From contig NZ_JPWI01000011.1 of assembly GCF_003326795.1 (NCBI RefSeq), positions 62,001 through 126,000 on the forward strand: 64,000 nucleotides of DNA, given 5' to 3'. This document shows positions 1 to 9,223 of this stretch, piece by piece. Position 1 is the stretch's first letter. Every line of letters begins with the position of its first letter. The notes beneath the pieces are model-generated. The model was not told the DNA's origin, did not search any database, and saw only the letters and a program-made list of their open reading frames with translations. A program made the position numbers and the translations under genes. Source of the DNA: Thalassospira profundimaris (GTDB lineage: Bacteria; Pseudomonadota; Alphaproteobacteria; Rhodospirillales; Thalassospiraceae).

Positions 1-2107
1 CGCCAGCCTGGCCGATGATCACCGCAGCAACGTTCGAGCTGCTTGCTGCGTTGAGAACCTTGTCCGGATCGCGGGTTGCGATCACGTAGCGACCCTGATC
101 TTCACCAAACAGCCATGCGATTTCGCTACCAGCTTCCGGCAGATGCAGGTCGGCACCGATATTGCCAGCAAGGCACATCTCGGCAACCGTGACCAGAAGG
201 CCACCATCAGCAATATCGTGGCAGGTACGAACCAGACCCAGTTCAATCAGTTCACGCACCAGCGTACCGGCGCGTTTTTCTGCATTGAGGTCAACCGGCG
301 GCGGTGCACCTTCTTCGCGACCTTCGATGGTCTTGAGATACAGCGACTGACCCAGTTCACCGGTCGCAGCACCGATCATGATCAGCGCACTGTCATCACG
401 CTTGATGCCAATCGTTGCATGGTGACCCAGATCGGAAATCACACCAACGCCACCAATTGCCGGGGTCGGCATGATGCCAACGCCGTTGGTTTCGTTGTAA
501 AGCGACACGTTGCCCGAAACGACCGGGAATTCCAGTGCGATACAGGCTTCGCCGATGCCCTGACATGCGCCAACAAACTGGCCCATGATACGCGGACGTT
601 CCGGGTTGCCGAAGTTCATATTGTCGGTGATGGCAAGCGGCTTGGCGCCGGTTGCAACCAGGTTACGGTATGCTTCGGCAACGGCCTGTTTGCCGCCTTC
701 GACCGGATCGGCCATGACATAGCGCGGGGTACAGTCGGTGGTGGCTGCAATGCCCTTGTTCGTGCCCTGAACGCGCACGACACCGGCATCGCCACCCGGA
801 CGGACAATGGTGTTGCCCATGACCAGATGGTCATACTGTTCCCAGATCCAGCGACGTGACGCAAGGTCGGGCGACGCAATCAGGGTTTTGAGCGCCTCAA
901 CATGGCTGACCTTGGCCGAAATGCTTTCGGGATCAATACGGTCCTGTTTTGGGGTCGGTTCCCACGGACGGTCATATTCCGGCGATGCTTCGGCCAGCGG
1001 ATCAATCGGAAGATCACCGGCAACGTCGCCATGCCATTTCAGAACCATGCGCTTGGTGTCGGTCAGAATACCTATAACCGCAAAGTCGAGTTCCCATTTG
1101 TCAAAGATTGCCTTGGCGGCATCTTCGCAACCGGGTCTCAGAACCATCAGCATGCGTTCCTGCGATTCAGAAAGCATCAGCTCATAGGGCGTCATGCCTT
1201 CTTCGCGCATCGGGACTTTATCAAGCCACAGCTCGACACCGACACCGCCCTTGGAGGCCATCTCGAACGAGGACGAGGTCAGACCAGCTGCACCCATATC
1301 CTGAATCGCGACGATCATGTCGGTTGCCATCAGTTCAAGGCAGGCTTCAAGCAGAAGCTTTTCAGTGAACGGATCGCCGACCTGAACGGTGGGACGCTTT
1401 TCTTCGCTGTCGTCATCGAACTCGGCTGAGGCCATGGTTGCACCATGGATACCGTCACGGCCGGTTTTCGAGCCGACATAGACAACCGGGTTACCGATGC
1501 CGGCTGCAGCCGAATAGAAGATGTTATCCGCATCGGCCAGACCCACGGTCATCGCATTGACCAGGATGTTGCCGTTATAGGATGCATGGAAGTTGGTTTC
1601 GCCACCGATGGTCGGAACACCCATGCAGTTGCCATACCCGCCGATACCTTCGACAACACCACTCAGAAGATGACGGGTTTTCGGATGATCGGCCTCGCCA
1701 AAGCGCAGGGCATTGAGGTTGGCAATCGGACGTGCGCCCATGGTGAAGACGTCACGCATGATGCCGCCAACACCGGTAGCCGCACCCTGATAGGGTTCGA
1801 TAAAGGACGGGTGGTTGTGGCTTTCCATCTTGAAGACAGCAGCCTGACCATCACCGATATCAATCACACCGGCGTTTTCACCCGGACCCTGAATGACCCA
1901 GTCAGCCTTGGTCGGAAGAGTCTTGAGCCATTTTTTCGAGGACTTGTAGGAGCAATGCTCAGACCACATAACCGAGAAAATGCCCAGTTCATTGATGTTG
2001 GGTTCGCGACCCATGATTTCGAGAACGAGTTTGTACTCTTCCTCGTTCAGGCCGTGTTCCTTGACCAGTTCCGGCGTGATCGGGGTGTTGAAATCGTTAG
2101 CACTCAC
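1..2107 (-). CDS. purL: Phosphoribosylformylglycinamidine synthase subunit PurL (3' end outside window)
   Basis: This is the ATP-dependent FGAR amidotransferase synthase subunit, step 4 of de novo purine synthesis in the cytoplasm; it uses ammonia supplied by PurQ in a complex with PurS. About 702 codons are visible of a protein usually near 735 aa, so only the last few dozen residues lie off the left edge. Translation from a GTG at 2107 gives [19 protein letters not shown], then the family motifs [30 protein letters not shown] and [15 protein letters not shown]. The length matches the small PurL type that works with separate PurS and PurQ. The GTG overlaps the purQ stop (GTGA), indicating translational coupling. 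Its long plus-strand shadow frames are not genes. Confidence 0.97.
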   Translation of the reverse strand, partial: MSANDFNTPITPELVKEHGLNEEEYKLVLEIMGREPNINELGIFSVMWSEHCSYKSSKKWLKTLPTKADWVIQGPGENAGVIDIGDGQAAVFKMESHNHPSFIEPYQGAATGVGGIMRDVFTMGARPIANLNALRFGEADHPKTRHLLSGVVEGIGGYGNCMGVPTIGGETNFHASYNGNILVNAMTVGLADADNIFYSAAAGIGNPVVYVGSKTGRDGIHGATMASAEFDDDSEEKRPTVQVGDPFTEKLLLEACLELMATDMIVAIQDMGAAGLTSSSFEMASKGGVGVELWLDKVPMREEGMTPYELMLSESQERMLMVLRPGCEDAAKAIFDKWELDFAVIGILTDTKRMVLKWHGDVAGDLPIDPLAEASPEYDRPWEPTPKQDRIDPESISAKVSHVEALKTLIASPDLASRRWIWEQYDHLVMGNTIVRPGGDAGVVRVQGTNKGIAATTDCTPRYVMADPVEGGKQAVAEAYRNLVATGAKPLAITDNMNFGNPERPRIMGQFVGACQGIGEACIALEFPVVSGNVSLYNETNGVGIMPTPAIGGVGVISDLGHHATIGIKRDDSALIMIGAATGELGQSLYLKTIEGREEGAPPPVDLNAEKRAGTLVRELIELGLVRTCHDIADGGLLVTVAEMCLAGNIGADLHLPEAGSEIAWLFGEDQGRYVIATRDPDKVLNAASSSNVAAVIIGQAG

Positions 2108-2793
2108 GATGCTGCCTCCACCAAGCTTTTGAACAGATTGCGGCCATCGGTGCCACCATGGAGCGGATCAATCGCATTTTCCGGGTGCGGCATCATGCCA
2201 AGGACGTTGCCCGCCTCGTTGATGATGCCGGCAATGTTGCGCTGGGAACCGTTCAGATTGGTTGCCGGATCGACAACACCATTCGCATCGCAATAGCGCA
2301 GGATGACGCGACCTTCGCCTTCGAGGCGGTCAAGCGTTTCGCTATCGGCAAAGAAGTTGCCGTCATGATGGGCGACCGGATAGTCGACGAAATCGCCAGC
2401 CTTGTACTGGTTGGTGAAGCGGGTATCAGCGTTTTCGATCTTCAGATGCGTGTTCTTGCAGATGAATTTCAGGCTGGCATTGCGCATCAGCGCACCGGGC
2501 AGCAGGCCTGCTTCTGTCAGAATCTGGAAACCGTTACAAACGCCAAGGATGGTCACACCGGCTTTGGCGCGTTCAGCAACAGCGCGCATGATCGGGGACT
2601 TGGCAGCCATGGCGCCGCAACGCAGATAGTCGCCATAGGAAAAACCACCCGGGACCATGATGATGTCGGTCTTTGGCAGCTCGGTCTCGCCATGCCAGAC
2701 CACGACCGGTTTGGTGCCGGTGGCCTGTTCGAGTGCTGCGATGGCGTCATTCTCCCGGTTGATGCCGGGGAAGAGGATGACAGCGGATTTCAT
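2104..2793 (-). CDS. purQ: Phosphoribosylformylglycinamidine synthase glutaminase subunit PurQ
   Basis: The glutaminase subunit (229 aa) of the three-part FGAR amidotransferase releases ammonia from glutamine and passes it to PurL. It is a class I glutamine amidotransferase: the nucleophile is Cys86 in LGVCNGFQ, and the His/Glu pair lies in the C-terminal [10 protein letters not shown]. The N-terminal [16 protein letters not shown] is typical of the family. The stop codon overlaps the purL start, and purS lies about 80 bp upstream on the same strand, so purS-purQ-purL form one unit. Length is normal and no key residue is missing. Confidence 0.97.
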   Translation of the reverse strand: MKSAVILFPGINRENDAIAALEQATGTKPVVVWHGETELPKTDIIMVPGGFSYGDYLRCGAMAAKSPIMRAVAERAKAGVTILGVCNGFQILTEAGLLPGALMRNASLKFICKNTHLKIENADTRFTNQYKAGDFVDYPVAHHDGNFFADSETLDRLEGEGRVILRYCDANGVVDPATNLNGSQRNIAGIINEAGNVLGMMPHPENAIDPLHGGTDGRNLFKSLVEAAS

Positions 2794-2874
2794 GAAATAC
2801 CGTCTCTCGATTAATGTCCGTTACTTGATCGCGATAGACAGGGGCCGTGCAATGACAAGGCCCCGCCCGTGCCG

Positions 2875-3114
2875 TTAGGCCAGCTCGATGCTGTAATCTT
2901 CGATCACGGTATTGGCGAGAAGCTTCTCGCACATTTCCTTGACCTCGGCTTCGGCCTTGGCGGCATCGGTGCCATCCAGTTCGAGTTCGATGAATTTGCC
3001 CTGACGGACGTCATTGACGCCATCAAAACCCAGGCCCTGAAGGGCGTGGTGAACGGCTTTGCCCTGGGGGTCAAGAACGCCGTTCTTCAGGGTGACATGA
3101 ACACGTGCTTTCAC
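2875..3114 (-). CDS. purS: Phosphoribosylformylglycinamidine synthase subunit PurS
   Basis: A 79-aa small structural subunit that bridges PurQ and PurL in the FGAR amidotransferase complex. The sequence KARVHVTLKNGVLDPQGKAV and the later VRQGKFIELELDG are hallmarks of PurS. Translation starts at GTG 3114; a clear AAAGGAG ribosome-binding site lies six bases upstream and decides this start. It opens the purSQL unit. A terminator-like hairpin downstream of purC separates it from purC, so purS probably has its own promoter in the 122-bp gap. Confidence 0.95.
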   Translation of the reverse strand: MKARVHVTLKNGVLDPQGKAVHHALQGLGFDGVNDVRQGKFIELELDGTDAAKAEAEVKEMCEKLLANTVIEDYSIELA

Positions 3115-3158
3115 GAGAAGCTCCTTTAAGTTCGCAGGCGCGGGGCTCGCGCGACTCT

Positions 3159-3168
3159 GTTTGCAAAC
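3159..3168. promoter_or_regulatory. Palindrome GTTTGCAAAC upstream of purS
   Basis: A perfect 10-bp palindrome lies 45 bp before the purS start. The same 10-mer recurs at 5509-5518 in another intergenic gap. It has the form of a small dimeric repressor half-site pair, but the binding protein is unknown; PurR-type operators share a GC centre, which is only suggestive. Confidence 0.3.
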
Positions 3169-3200
3169 AAAACGCTGTCCGGAAATTTGTTCCGGCCAGC

Positions 3201-3230
3201 CATAAGAAAAGGCCGCGCGAGCGCGGCCTT
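3201..3230 (-). terminator. Intrinsic terminator of purC
   Basis: A 9-bp GC-rich stem (AAGGCCGCG / CGCGGCCTT, loop of 4) at 3209-3230 is followed, on the minus strand, by TTTTCTTATGG. It begins seven bases after the purC stop. Confidence 0.85.
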
Positions 3231-3236
3231 GGGGTG

Positions 3237-4001
3237 TTATTTGGTCGCGTCTTTGTTCAGCGACTCTATTTCGGCGGACTCAGGGAGCACACCAAGACGG
3301 CGCGCGACTTCCTGATAGGCCTCTTCGACGCCGCCGAGATCGCGACGGAAGCGGTCCTTGTCCATCTTTTCGTTGGTAACGGCGTCCCACAGACGGCAAT
3401 TGTCCGGGCTGAATTCATCGGCCAGAACCAGCTGTGCAAAATCGCCTTCCCAAACACGACCGAATTCAAGTTTGAAATCGACCAGTTTGATACCGATGCC
3501 GCGCATCAGGCCGCACAGATAGTCATTGACGCGCAAGGTCATGCCAACGATTTCCTCAAGCTCATCCGGGCTTGCCCAGCCAAGTGCGAGGATATGTTCG
3601 TCAGAAACCAGCGGGTCACCAAGATCGTCGTCCTTGTAGTAGAACTCGACGATCGGACGCGGAAGACGTTCGCCTTCTTCAAGGCCAAGACGCTTTGCCA
3701 TGGAACCGGCAACGATGTTACGAACCACAACTTCGATCGGAACAATTTCGCATTTCTTGCAAAGCTGTTCGCGCATGTTAAGGCGGCGAATGAAGTGGGT
3801 CGGGATTCCGATTTCTGCCAGACGGGTCATGACGAATTCGGTGATCATGTTGTTCAGGACGCCCTTGCCGGCAATCGTGCCGCGCTTCTGAGCGTTAAAC
3901 GCAGTGGCGTCATCCTTGAAATACTGAATGATCGTACCGGGCTCAGTACCTTCGTAAAGAACCTTGGCTTTACCCTCGTAGATGGGCTGCTTTCTGGACA
4001 T
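3237..4001 (-). CDS. purC: Phosphoribosylaminoimidazole-succinocarboxamide synthase (SAICAR synthetase)
   Basis: PurC (254 aa) joins aspartate to CAIR with ATP, step 8 of purine synthesis (cytoplasmic). The N-terminus [20 protein letters not shown] is the family signature, followed by [10 protein letters not shown] and the substrate-site motif [30 protein letters not shown] and the later VDFKLEFGR. Length is standard. It starts at ATG 4001 and ends at its own terminator (3201-3230), so it is probably transcribed apart from purSQL. The purC-purS-purQ-purL order is standard in alphaproteobacteria. Confidence 0.97.
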   Translation of the reverse strand: MSRKQPIYEGKAKVLYEGTEPGTIIQYFKDDATAFNAQKRGTIAGKGVLNNMITEFVMTRLAEIGIPTHFIRRLNMREQLCKKCEIVPIEVVVRNIVAGSMAKRLGLEEGERLPRPIVEFYYKDDDLGDPLVSDEHILALGWASPDELEEIVGMTLRVNDYLCGLMRGIGIKLVDFKLEFGRVWEGDFAQLVLADEFSPDNCRLWDAVTNEKMDKDRFRRDLGGVEEAYQEVARRLGVLPESAEIESLNKDATK

Positions 4002-4223
4002 TGGCGGGATCTTTCACATCTAGGCCCGCACGGCAACTGCGCAGGCACCCTGAAATTCGCGCCCCCCGTATAGCAGTGCTTGGCGAGAAACTCAATTGTC
4101 GCTTAAGCTCTATTTACGCAAACTTGATAATCAAATTTTGCAACCGTCGCGCCATCTGACAAGGGACTGCTTATTCTGCACTGCAACCAGTTGGCAAAGC
4201 AACGTTTTGTCGCTTTGGCCGTC

Positions 4224-5003
4224 TCAAAGTGCGACGGGCAGAAACGGAACACTGTCAGGTTGTCCGTCGGCAAATAACCAGACCGGGCGACGGGGCAATT
4301 CATGCTCGCTGGTGGGAATCGCCGGTAATCCGATCAGCGACGAACTGACGGTCTCAAATCCCATATTGCTGCGCACCAGCATTGCGTCCGCACGCATGTC
4401 GTAATGATCGGGGTCGGGGGCCTCGATGCCGGTATCAGCCAAAAGCGCCTGCCAGGCAAACCAGTCATCGGCTTCCGGGTTGGGCGAGGGGGCCGCCCGG
4501 AACCGTGGAAGGTTACGTCTGGTGCGCGCGCTGTTTGCCGTGTCATTCAGGTCATGGGCCGTCAGGATCGAAAGGCCTTCGGGGATCTCGGTAATCTCGA
4601 TCTTGCCCGTCCCGCGATTGGCCAGCCAATAGGCATCCCGGTTATCGGCAATCACCATGTTGAACGGACGATAGGCCGTCCCATCGAGTGCGGCCAGTGA
4701 CTGGGCCGCATCAATCGCATCTGCATGATCAAGGGCTTCAAGGGGCAATTCGCCACGTGATCGTTTGTCTTTGGCCGGACCAAGGGTGCCAAAGCGATTG
4801 AGGACTGCGGCAACAACACCATCCTCGTTGACACCAAGCCAGGTGCCCCCGGCCGTTTCATCAAGTCCGGCAATCACATCCGGGCGGTCATCCCAGTGGC
4901 GTGCCGGGGCCTTCCAGGGGCGATTGTTCATTTCGTCTCGATTGGCGCCAATGATCACCGGCCAGTCATGGTCGGGGCGGCGTAAAATTATGACTGTGCA
5001 CAT
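4224..5003 (-). CDS. NRDE family protein (TANGO2-like)
   Basis: A 259-aa member of the NRDE family, named after the ANRDE motif seen here in VIIGANRDEMNNRP. The eukaryotic homologue is TANGO2, which has been linked to heme handling; the biochemical role of bacterial members is not settled. I place the start at ATG 5003 rather than an in-frame ATG ten codons earlier, because family members begin with Met-Cys (here MCTVIILRR). Further family blocks are GGTWLGVNEDGVVAAVLNR and ARTRRNLPRF. It is monocistronic, lies on the minus strand upstream of purC, and is divergent from the DUF1476 gene. Family assignment is firm; function is not. Confidence 0.88.
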   Translation of the reverse strand: MCTVIILRRPDHDWPVIIGANRDEMNNRPWKAPARHWDDRPDVIAGLDETAGGTWLGVNEDGVVAAVLNRFGTLGPAKDKRSRGELPLEALDHADAIDAAQSLAALDGTAYRPFNMVIADNRDAYWLANRGTGKIEITEIPEGLSILTAHDLNDTANSARTRRNLPRFRAAPSPNPEADDWFAWQALLADTGIEAPDPDHYDMRADAMLVRSNMGFETVSSSLIGLPAIPTSEHELPRRPVWLFADGQPDSVPFLPVAL

Positions 5004-5156
5004 GAGCCAGATCAAAGCGTGATGACAGATCATTTGTCAAATTCAAAAGTATGGAGCAAAGGGGTGAAAACGGGCTCCTTTGTTCTCAAATATATAGTCA
5101 GAATGCGACTTCCAGTCTTTGTCCTGAGGCCGGAAAATCTTCAAGGAGGGAACAGT

Positions 5157-5474
5157 ATGAACAGCTTTAATGATCGTGAACGTGGTTTTGAGGCGAAGTA
5201 CAGCTTTGATTTGGAACAGGATTTTCGCGTTGAAACGCATCTTTATAAAATGCTGATCGTTTGGGCTGGTGAACAGATGGGAATGTCACCCGATGAATGT
5301 CAGGCCTATGCTGTCAAAACAGTGGGCGAAGTGGTTGCAAACCCGCGCGACAACAGTGTTGTGGTATCCCTTCTGGCAGATTTCGGACGCAAGAATATCG
5401 ACATGACGGCGTCCGAGCTCAATTCAAAACTTGAAGAGCTACGTCCGGTAGCGCGAGCAGAAGTTCTGAGCTGA
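5157..5474 (+). CDS. DUF1476 protein, ATP synthase inhibitor subunit zeta
   Basis: A 105-aa protein of the DUF1476 family, known in alphaproteobacteria as the zeta subunit that binds F1-ATPase and blocks ATP hydrolysis. The sequence NSFNDRERGFEAKYSFDLEQ matches the inhibitory N-terminus, and EAKY-FD-E-F is the family core. The start is set by an AAGGAGG ribosome-binding site at 5143-5149; the open frame continues 46 codons further upstream without family similarity. Its presence next to pur genes is common in alphaproteobacteria, though it lies on the opposite strand from purC here. Confidence 0.92.
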   Translation: MNSFNDRERGFEAKYSFDLEQDFRVETHLYKMLIVWAGEQMGMSPDECQAYAVKTVGEVVANPRDNSVVVSLLADFGRKNIDMTASELNSKLEELRPVARAEVLS

Positions 5475-5508
5475 AAGCCATGACGCAGGCCTTTGCCAAA
5501 AACTTCTA

Positions 5509-5518
5509 GTTTGCAAAC
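5509..5518. promoter_or_regulatory. Second copy of palindrome GTTTGCAAAC
   Basis: Identical to the 10-bp palindrome at 3159-3168. Here it is flanked by a wider CTAG...CTAG dyad. It lies 35 bp after the DUF1476 stop and about 120 bp before the response-regulator start. Confidence 0.3.
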
Positions 5519-5636
5519 ATCTAGGCGGTTTCGTATCCTGCTTGCTGATGCAAAAGATGAGTGAGCGCAACCTTTTGGTGTGAGATCTTTCACCAGGGGT
5601 GAAGGGTGCTAATCAGGTAGAAGAAGGGCAAAGGCT

Positions 5637-6314
5637 TTGCGTATCCTTTTGGCGGACGATCACGATCTGGTTCGTGAGGCAATATCACTTCTGTTCCAGC
5701 AATATTTCGAGGATTGCGAGGTTGCAGAGGCCGGTGCGTTGGACCCGGCTTTGGACCTGATCGCTGAAAACAATTCGTTTGATCTTGTCCTGCTTGATCT
5801 GCGGATGCCCGGCATGAATGGCCTTGAGGGTCTTAAACGCGCGCTTGAAAAAGTTGCGCCATCGACCTTTGTTGTTCTTCTGTCGGGGGCTTATCGCAGC
5901 GAAGATGTGCGCAATGCCATCGAGGCAGGCGCACATGGCTTTATCCCCAAAACCCTGCGTGGTCAGGCGCTGGCGAATGCCGTGCAGCTTGTCCTGGCCG
6001 GGGAAAAATATCTGCCGTCATCCATCCTCAATGATCTGAGTGACGGTATGGTTGGCGGTGGTGATGGCGAAGGCCGTCTTGCCGGCGGCTTTGGCAATGA
6101 GGGGGATTTTGCCCGTCTGACACCGCGCGAACGTGAAGTTCTCGCCTTGTTGTCAGAAGGGCGTCCGAACAAGGACATCGCCCGTCATCTCGACCTGCGC
6201 GAGATCACGGTGAAATACCATCTGAAAAACATCTATCGCAAACTGAACGTTTCCAACCGCGCACAGGCCGTGAAAATGGCACTGGAAGATATGGCGCGTA
6301 CCGGAAGTTTGTAG
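5637..6314 (+). CDS. LuxR/NarL-type response regulator (orphan)
   Basis: A 225-aa two-domain transcription factor. The receiver domain (about 1-120) has the acidic pair at 7-8 (ADDHD), the phospho-acceptor Asp54 in VLLDLRMPG, Ser83 at the switch position and Lys105 in FIPKT, so it should be phosphorylatable. A glycine-rich linker (about 136-155) leads to a LuxR-type helix-turn-helix: LTPREREVLALLSEG, then ITVKYHLKNIYRKLNV. The start is a TTG at 5637 preceded by AGAAGAAGGG. No histidine kinase is adjacent, so its partner must be encoded elsewhere. Targets are unknown. Confidence 0.9.
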   Translation: MRILLADDHDLVREAISLLFQQYFEDCEVAEAGALDPALDLIAENNSFDLVLLDLRMPGMNGLEGLKRALEKVAPSTFVVLLSGAYRSEDVRNAIEAGAHGFIPKTLRGQALANAVQLVLAGEKYLPSSILNDLSDGMVGGGDGEGRLAGGFGNEGDFARLTPREREVLALLSEGRPNKDIARHLDLREITVKYHLKNIYRKLNVSNRAQAVKMALEDMARTGSL

Positions 6315-6353
6315 TAAGTTCGTCAAAGGCAGCTCTGTTTGCGGCGCAAATCC

Positions 6354-6381
6354 CGGCTCGTGATTTCACGGGCCGTTTTTT
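6354..6381 (+). terminator. Intrinsic terminator of the response-regulator gene
   Basis: A 9-bp stem (CGGCTCGTG / CACGGGCCG, one wobble pair, loop ATTT) is followed by TTTTTT. It lies 40 bp after the stop codon. Confidence 0.85.
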
Positions 6382-6437
6382 GTTGCCGCATCTGAATTGC
6401 TTTCCCTCGTAATGTCACCTGAAACGAGGAATAAAAC

Positions 6438-7145
6438 ATGACGATCCGATTTGCACTGGTTGGCGATTTTAATCCCGACGTAACCGCCCATCAGGCCATT
6501 CCCAAGGCCCTTGAAATTGCAGGTAACCAGATCGGTCTGCCCGCAGGATTTGACTGGGTATCGACAACCGCACTTGATGGCATTGAACCAGATCAGGTTC
6601 TTGGCCGGTATGACGGTGTATGGTGCGTACCTGCCAGCCCCTATCAAAGTCTTGAAGGGGCGCTTTCGGCCATTTCCCATGCCCGGACGCATAATGTGCC
6701 GTTTCTTGGAACATGTGGCGGGTATCAGCATGCGGTGCTGGAATATGCCCGAAATGTGCTGGGGCTGGGCAATGCGGCAAATGCCGAAATTGACCCGGAT
6801 GCGGAACTTCCGCTGATCGCCCCGCTGGTTTGTGCGCTGATTGATCAGGATGGCGGGATTGAGCTTGTCAAAGACAGTCTGATCCGTTCCCATTATGGCC
6901 TCGACCAGATACAGGAAACCTATCGATGCAGTTACGGATTTAATCGCGACTATGTCGGATTGTTTGACGGGCATCCGCTGTGTGTGTCTGCCTGGGATCA
7001 GGATGGCGATCCGCGCGCGGTGGAGCTTCGCGATCATCCGTTCTTTATCGGAACAGCGTTCCAGCCCGAACGATCCGCCTTGCGCGGAGAGAACCATCCG
7101 CTGATTACGGCTTTTGTTCGTGCTGCTGCACAGAACAGGTCATAA
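6438..7145 (+). CDS. CTP-synthase C-terminal-like glutamine amidotransferase homologue
   Basis: A 235-aa stand-alone protein resembling the glutaminase half of CTP synthase; similar proteins are annotated as CTP synthase C-terminal region-related (seleno)proteins. The nucleophile elbow is intact: Cys93 in FLGTCGGYQH. The usual catalytic His-Pro-Glu is Gln209-Pro210-Glu211 (AFQPERSALRG), so the triad histidine is replaced. Without a synthetase domain and without that His, classical glutamine hydrolysis is doubtful. It has its own transcript context: a terminator lies upstream, and the next gene converges. Family placement is good; the reaction is unknown. Confidence 0.8.
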   Translation: MTIRFALVGDFNPDVTAHQAIPKALEIAGNQIGLPAGFDWVSTTALDGIEPDQVLGRYDGVWCVPASPYQSLEGALSAISHARTHNVPFLGTCGGYQHAVLEYARNVLGLGNAANAEIDPDAELPLIAPLVCALIDQDGGIELVKDSLIRSHYGLDQIQETYRCSYGFNRDYVGLFDGHPLCVSAWDQDGDPRAVELRDHPFFIGTAFQPERSALRGENHPLITAFVRAAAQNRS

Positions 7146-7160
7146 CCACCAAACGCAGAT

Positions 7161-7189
7161 AAAAAAGCGCCCCCGGAATACGGGGGCGC
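7161..7189 (-). terminator. Intrinsic terminator of the EamA transporter gene
   Basis: A perfect 9-bp GC stem (GCGCCCCCG / CGGGGGCGC, loop of 5) is followed on the minus strand by TTTTTTATC. It lies about 20 bp past the transporter stop. Confidence 0.88.
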
Positions 7190-7210
7190 AGCCTTGAGAA
7201 CAGGGAGCTC

Positions 7211-8152
7211 TCAGGCATGTTCGGGCCGGCTGTGGACCCGTACATCTTGTAAAGTCGCAGGGGAGGTTGCAGGGGGTGTTCTGCCCGACTGCATGATGAT
7301 CACGCCAACCAGAATAACCGATGTTGCGAACAAATCGGTCAGTGTGACCGTCTCTCCAAGGATCAGTGTACCGGTGGCAAGTCCGATGACAGGGGGGATA
7401 TAGGTCGAACTGGCTGCTTTGACCGCGCCCAGCTTTTCAACCACATAATAATAGCAAACATAGGCAATCCCGGTGCCAAACAGGCCAAGGCCGATAAACA
7501 AACCAGCCGTTGCCAGCGGATTGACAAAGATGGCATCAATCCCGTCAAAGTCACCCACCACCAGCATGGTCGCAGATGCAAAGCCAAGCTGATAAGTGCA
7601 TAGTGCAATCGGGGAAATACCAAGCGGGCTTATGAACTTTCGGGCATAGACAAAAGACAGCCCGACACAGGCCGAACCGAGCGCGATATAAACAACACCC
7701 GCAAGATCAATGCCGCCGCCAACGCCTTCCCAGGGGCGGGCAATCGTTACAATACCGGTAAAACCCAACAACAGACCACCAACCGAACGCAGATTGATCG
7801 GTTCACCCTTGAGAAACAGCAAGGCGGCAATGAAGGTGAAAAATGGAATGGCTCCGGCCAGAATGCTTGCGATACTTGATGGTAATATCGCGATGCCTTT
7901 GGCGAAGGCGTAATAATAAACCGATGCAGCCAGTAACGACATGACCACGAAGTGATGTGTATGGCGCAGATGGCTCCATTTCAGCTTGCCGTGTAGCAAG
8001 GCAGTCAGGAACAGCGGAAGAAAGCCCATACTCACCCGGATCATAACGATCTGAGTCGGGGTGATATAGTGGCTGGCCGTTTTGTTAAACAGATAGGTCA
8101 GCCCCCAGACAAGGGCGAGAAATCCGAAAACGATATAGCCATTCTTCTTCAT
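7211..8152 (-). CDS. DMT-superfamily transporter (EamA type)
   Basis: A 313-aa inner-membrane permease with about ten hydrophobic segments arranged as two EamA repeats; each repeat shows the typical start (VFGFLALVWGLTYLFNK and IALGSACVGLSFVYAR). EamA proteins export or import small metabolites such as amino acids; the substrate cannot be read from sequence. The chosen start is ATG 8152 (MKKNGYIVF): a longer in-frame start at 8212 would overlap the TATAAT promoter element. It is divergent from a LysR regulator gene that probably controls it. Confidence 0.88.
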   Translation of the reverse strand: MKKNGYIVFGFLALVWGLTYLFNKTASHYITPTQIVMIRVSMGFLPLFLTALLHGKLKWSHLRHTHHFVVMSLLAASVYYYAFAKGIAILPSSIASILAGAIPFFTFIAALLFLKGEPINLRSVGGLLLGFTGIVTIARPWEGVGGGIDLAGVVYIALGSACVGLSFVYARKFISPLGISPIALCTYQLGFASATMLVVGDFDGIDAIFVNPLATAGLFIGLGLFGTGIAYVCYYYVVEKLGAVKAASSTYIPPVIGLATGTLILGETVTLTDLFATSVILVGVIIMQSGRTPPATSPATLQDVRVHSRPEHA

Positions 8153-8202
8153 GCCGAAAAATCCGAATTGCGATCTTTCACGACATTTACTGGTTTTGAG
8201 TG

Positions 8203-8234
8203 TATTATACAAATCATGCTATTTTCATCATGAT
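8203..8234. promoter_or_regulatory. Divergent control region: -10 box and dyad
   Basis: On the minus strand TATAAT (8208-8203), preceded by TTTG, is a good -10 element for the transporter gene. Just upstream is the dyad ATCATG-N10-CATGAT (8213-8234), a plausible LysR operator placed to serve both divergent genes. Confidence 0.5.
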
Positions 8235-8250
8235 ATAGAAAAACTGCATT

Positions 8251-9159
8251 ATGACGTCTTATCCACCCTTGAAATCATTGCCTGCTTTCGAGGCCGCCTT
8301 GCGTCGGAACAGCTTTGCTTTGGCGGCAAGTGAACTTAATGTCACGCCCGGTGCCGTCGGGCAGCAAATCCGCAAGCTTGAGGAATGGCTGGGGGTTGAG
8401 CTGTTCATCCGATCCGTCCGGCAAGTGACGCCGACGCAGGATGGTCTGGCCTATGCCGCCCGTATTGCGCCGGCCTTGCAGCAGATATCGGACGCCAGTG
8501 CCCATTTACGCCGCCGTCAGGATCATTCCGTTCATTTCGCCATGCCGCCCAGTTTTGCGGCCAAATGGTTTTCACCCCGCATGGCGCGGTTTCTGATCAA
8601 GCATCCGACGACAGCCCTTCATGTCGGCTCGACCGAGGAAAAGCCAAACTTTGATCAGGACGGGCTTGATATTGCCGTGCGCTATTTTGATGGCAATGAC
8701 GACAGTCTTGAGGCTGTGTTGCTGTATCGCGGGCAGGCGGCAGTTTATTGCGCGCCATCTTACCGCGATGAACTGGGGCTGGAAACACCGACTGATCTGG
8801 TTCGTGCAACCCTGATCAATGATACCAAGCATCACTGGTGGGCCGACTGGCTGGCGACGTTCGCCGATATGCCGCCGGAACAAAGCCGACAGATCAAGCA
8901 TATCGATATTGATCAAACCGCTATGGTGATCGAAGCCGCCATTCATCATCAGGGGGTGGTGATTGCCAACCCGCTTCTGACCGAGGAAGATGTGATGGAA
9001 GGAAAACTAATCCATCTGTTTCCTGATCAGGTCATGACGGTGCCCCTTGGCTATTATCTGGTGCACCCCAAAAAGCGCGAATTGCGCAGTCATGTTCGGC
9101 TGTTTAGGGACTGGTTGCTTGATGAAGCCCGCGATCTTGTGACCAGTCAGAAACATTGA
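8251..9159 (+). CDS. LysR-type transcriptional regulator, GcvA-like
   Basis: A 302-aa regulator. The N-terminal winged helix-turn-helix spans about 5-65 (LPAFEAALRRNSFALAASELNVTPGAVGQQIRKLEEWLG in register with the LysR family; first segment LPAFEAALRR). The P-x-F/L-R-L-start and the effector domain sequence (DIAVRY, VIANPLL) resemble the GcvA branch. It lies divergent to the EamA transporter gene with 98 bp between starts, the usual layout for a LysR regulator and its target exporter. The ligand is unknown. It ends at a bidirectional terminator shared with purB. Confidence 0.9.
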   Translation: MTSYPPLKSLPAFEAALRRNSFALAASELNVTPGAVGQQIRKLEEWLGVELFIRSVRQVTPTQDGLAYAARIAPALQQISDASAHLRRRQDHSVHFAMPPSFAAKWFSPRMARFLIKHPTTALHVGSTEEKPNFDQDGLDIAVRYFDGNDDSLEAVLLYRGQAAVYCAPSYRDELGLETPTDLVRATLINDTKHHWWADWLATFADMPPEQSRQIKHIDIDQTAMVIEAAIHHQGVVIANPLLTEEDVMEGKLIHLFPDQVMTVPLGYYLVHPKKRELRSHVRLFRDWLLDEARDLVTSQKH

Positions 9160-9173
9160 TTGTTGCAACAAAA

Positions 9174-9209
9174 AAAGCCCCGGCCAGAAGACCGGGGCTT
9201 TGATTTTTT
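9174..9209. terminator. Bidirectional terminator between lysR and purB
   Basis: A perfect 10-bp stem (AAAGCCCCGG / CCGGGGCTTT) has a T-rich run on both sides (TTTGATTTTTT on plus; TTTTTTTGTTG on minus). It serves the convergent LysR and purB genes. Confidence 0.88.
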
Positions 9210-9223
9210 GAACCGGGTTGCCG

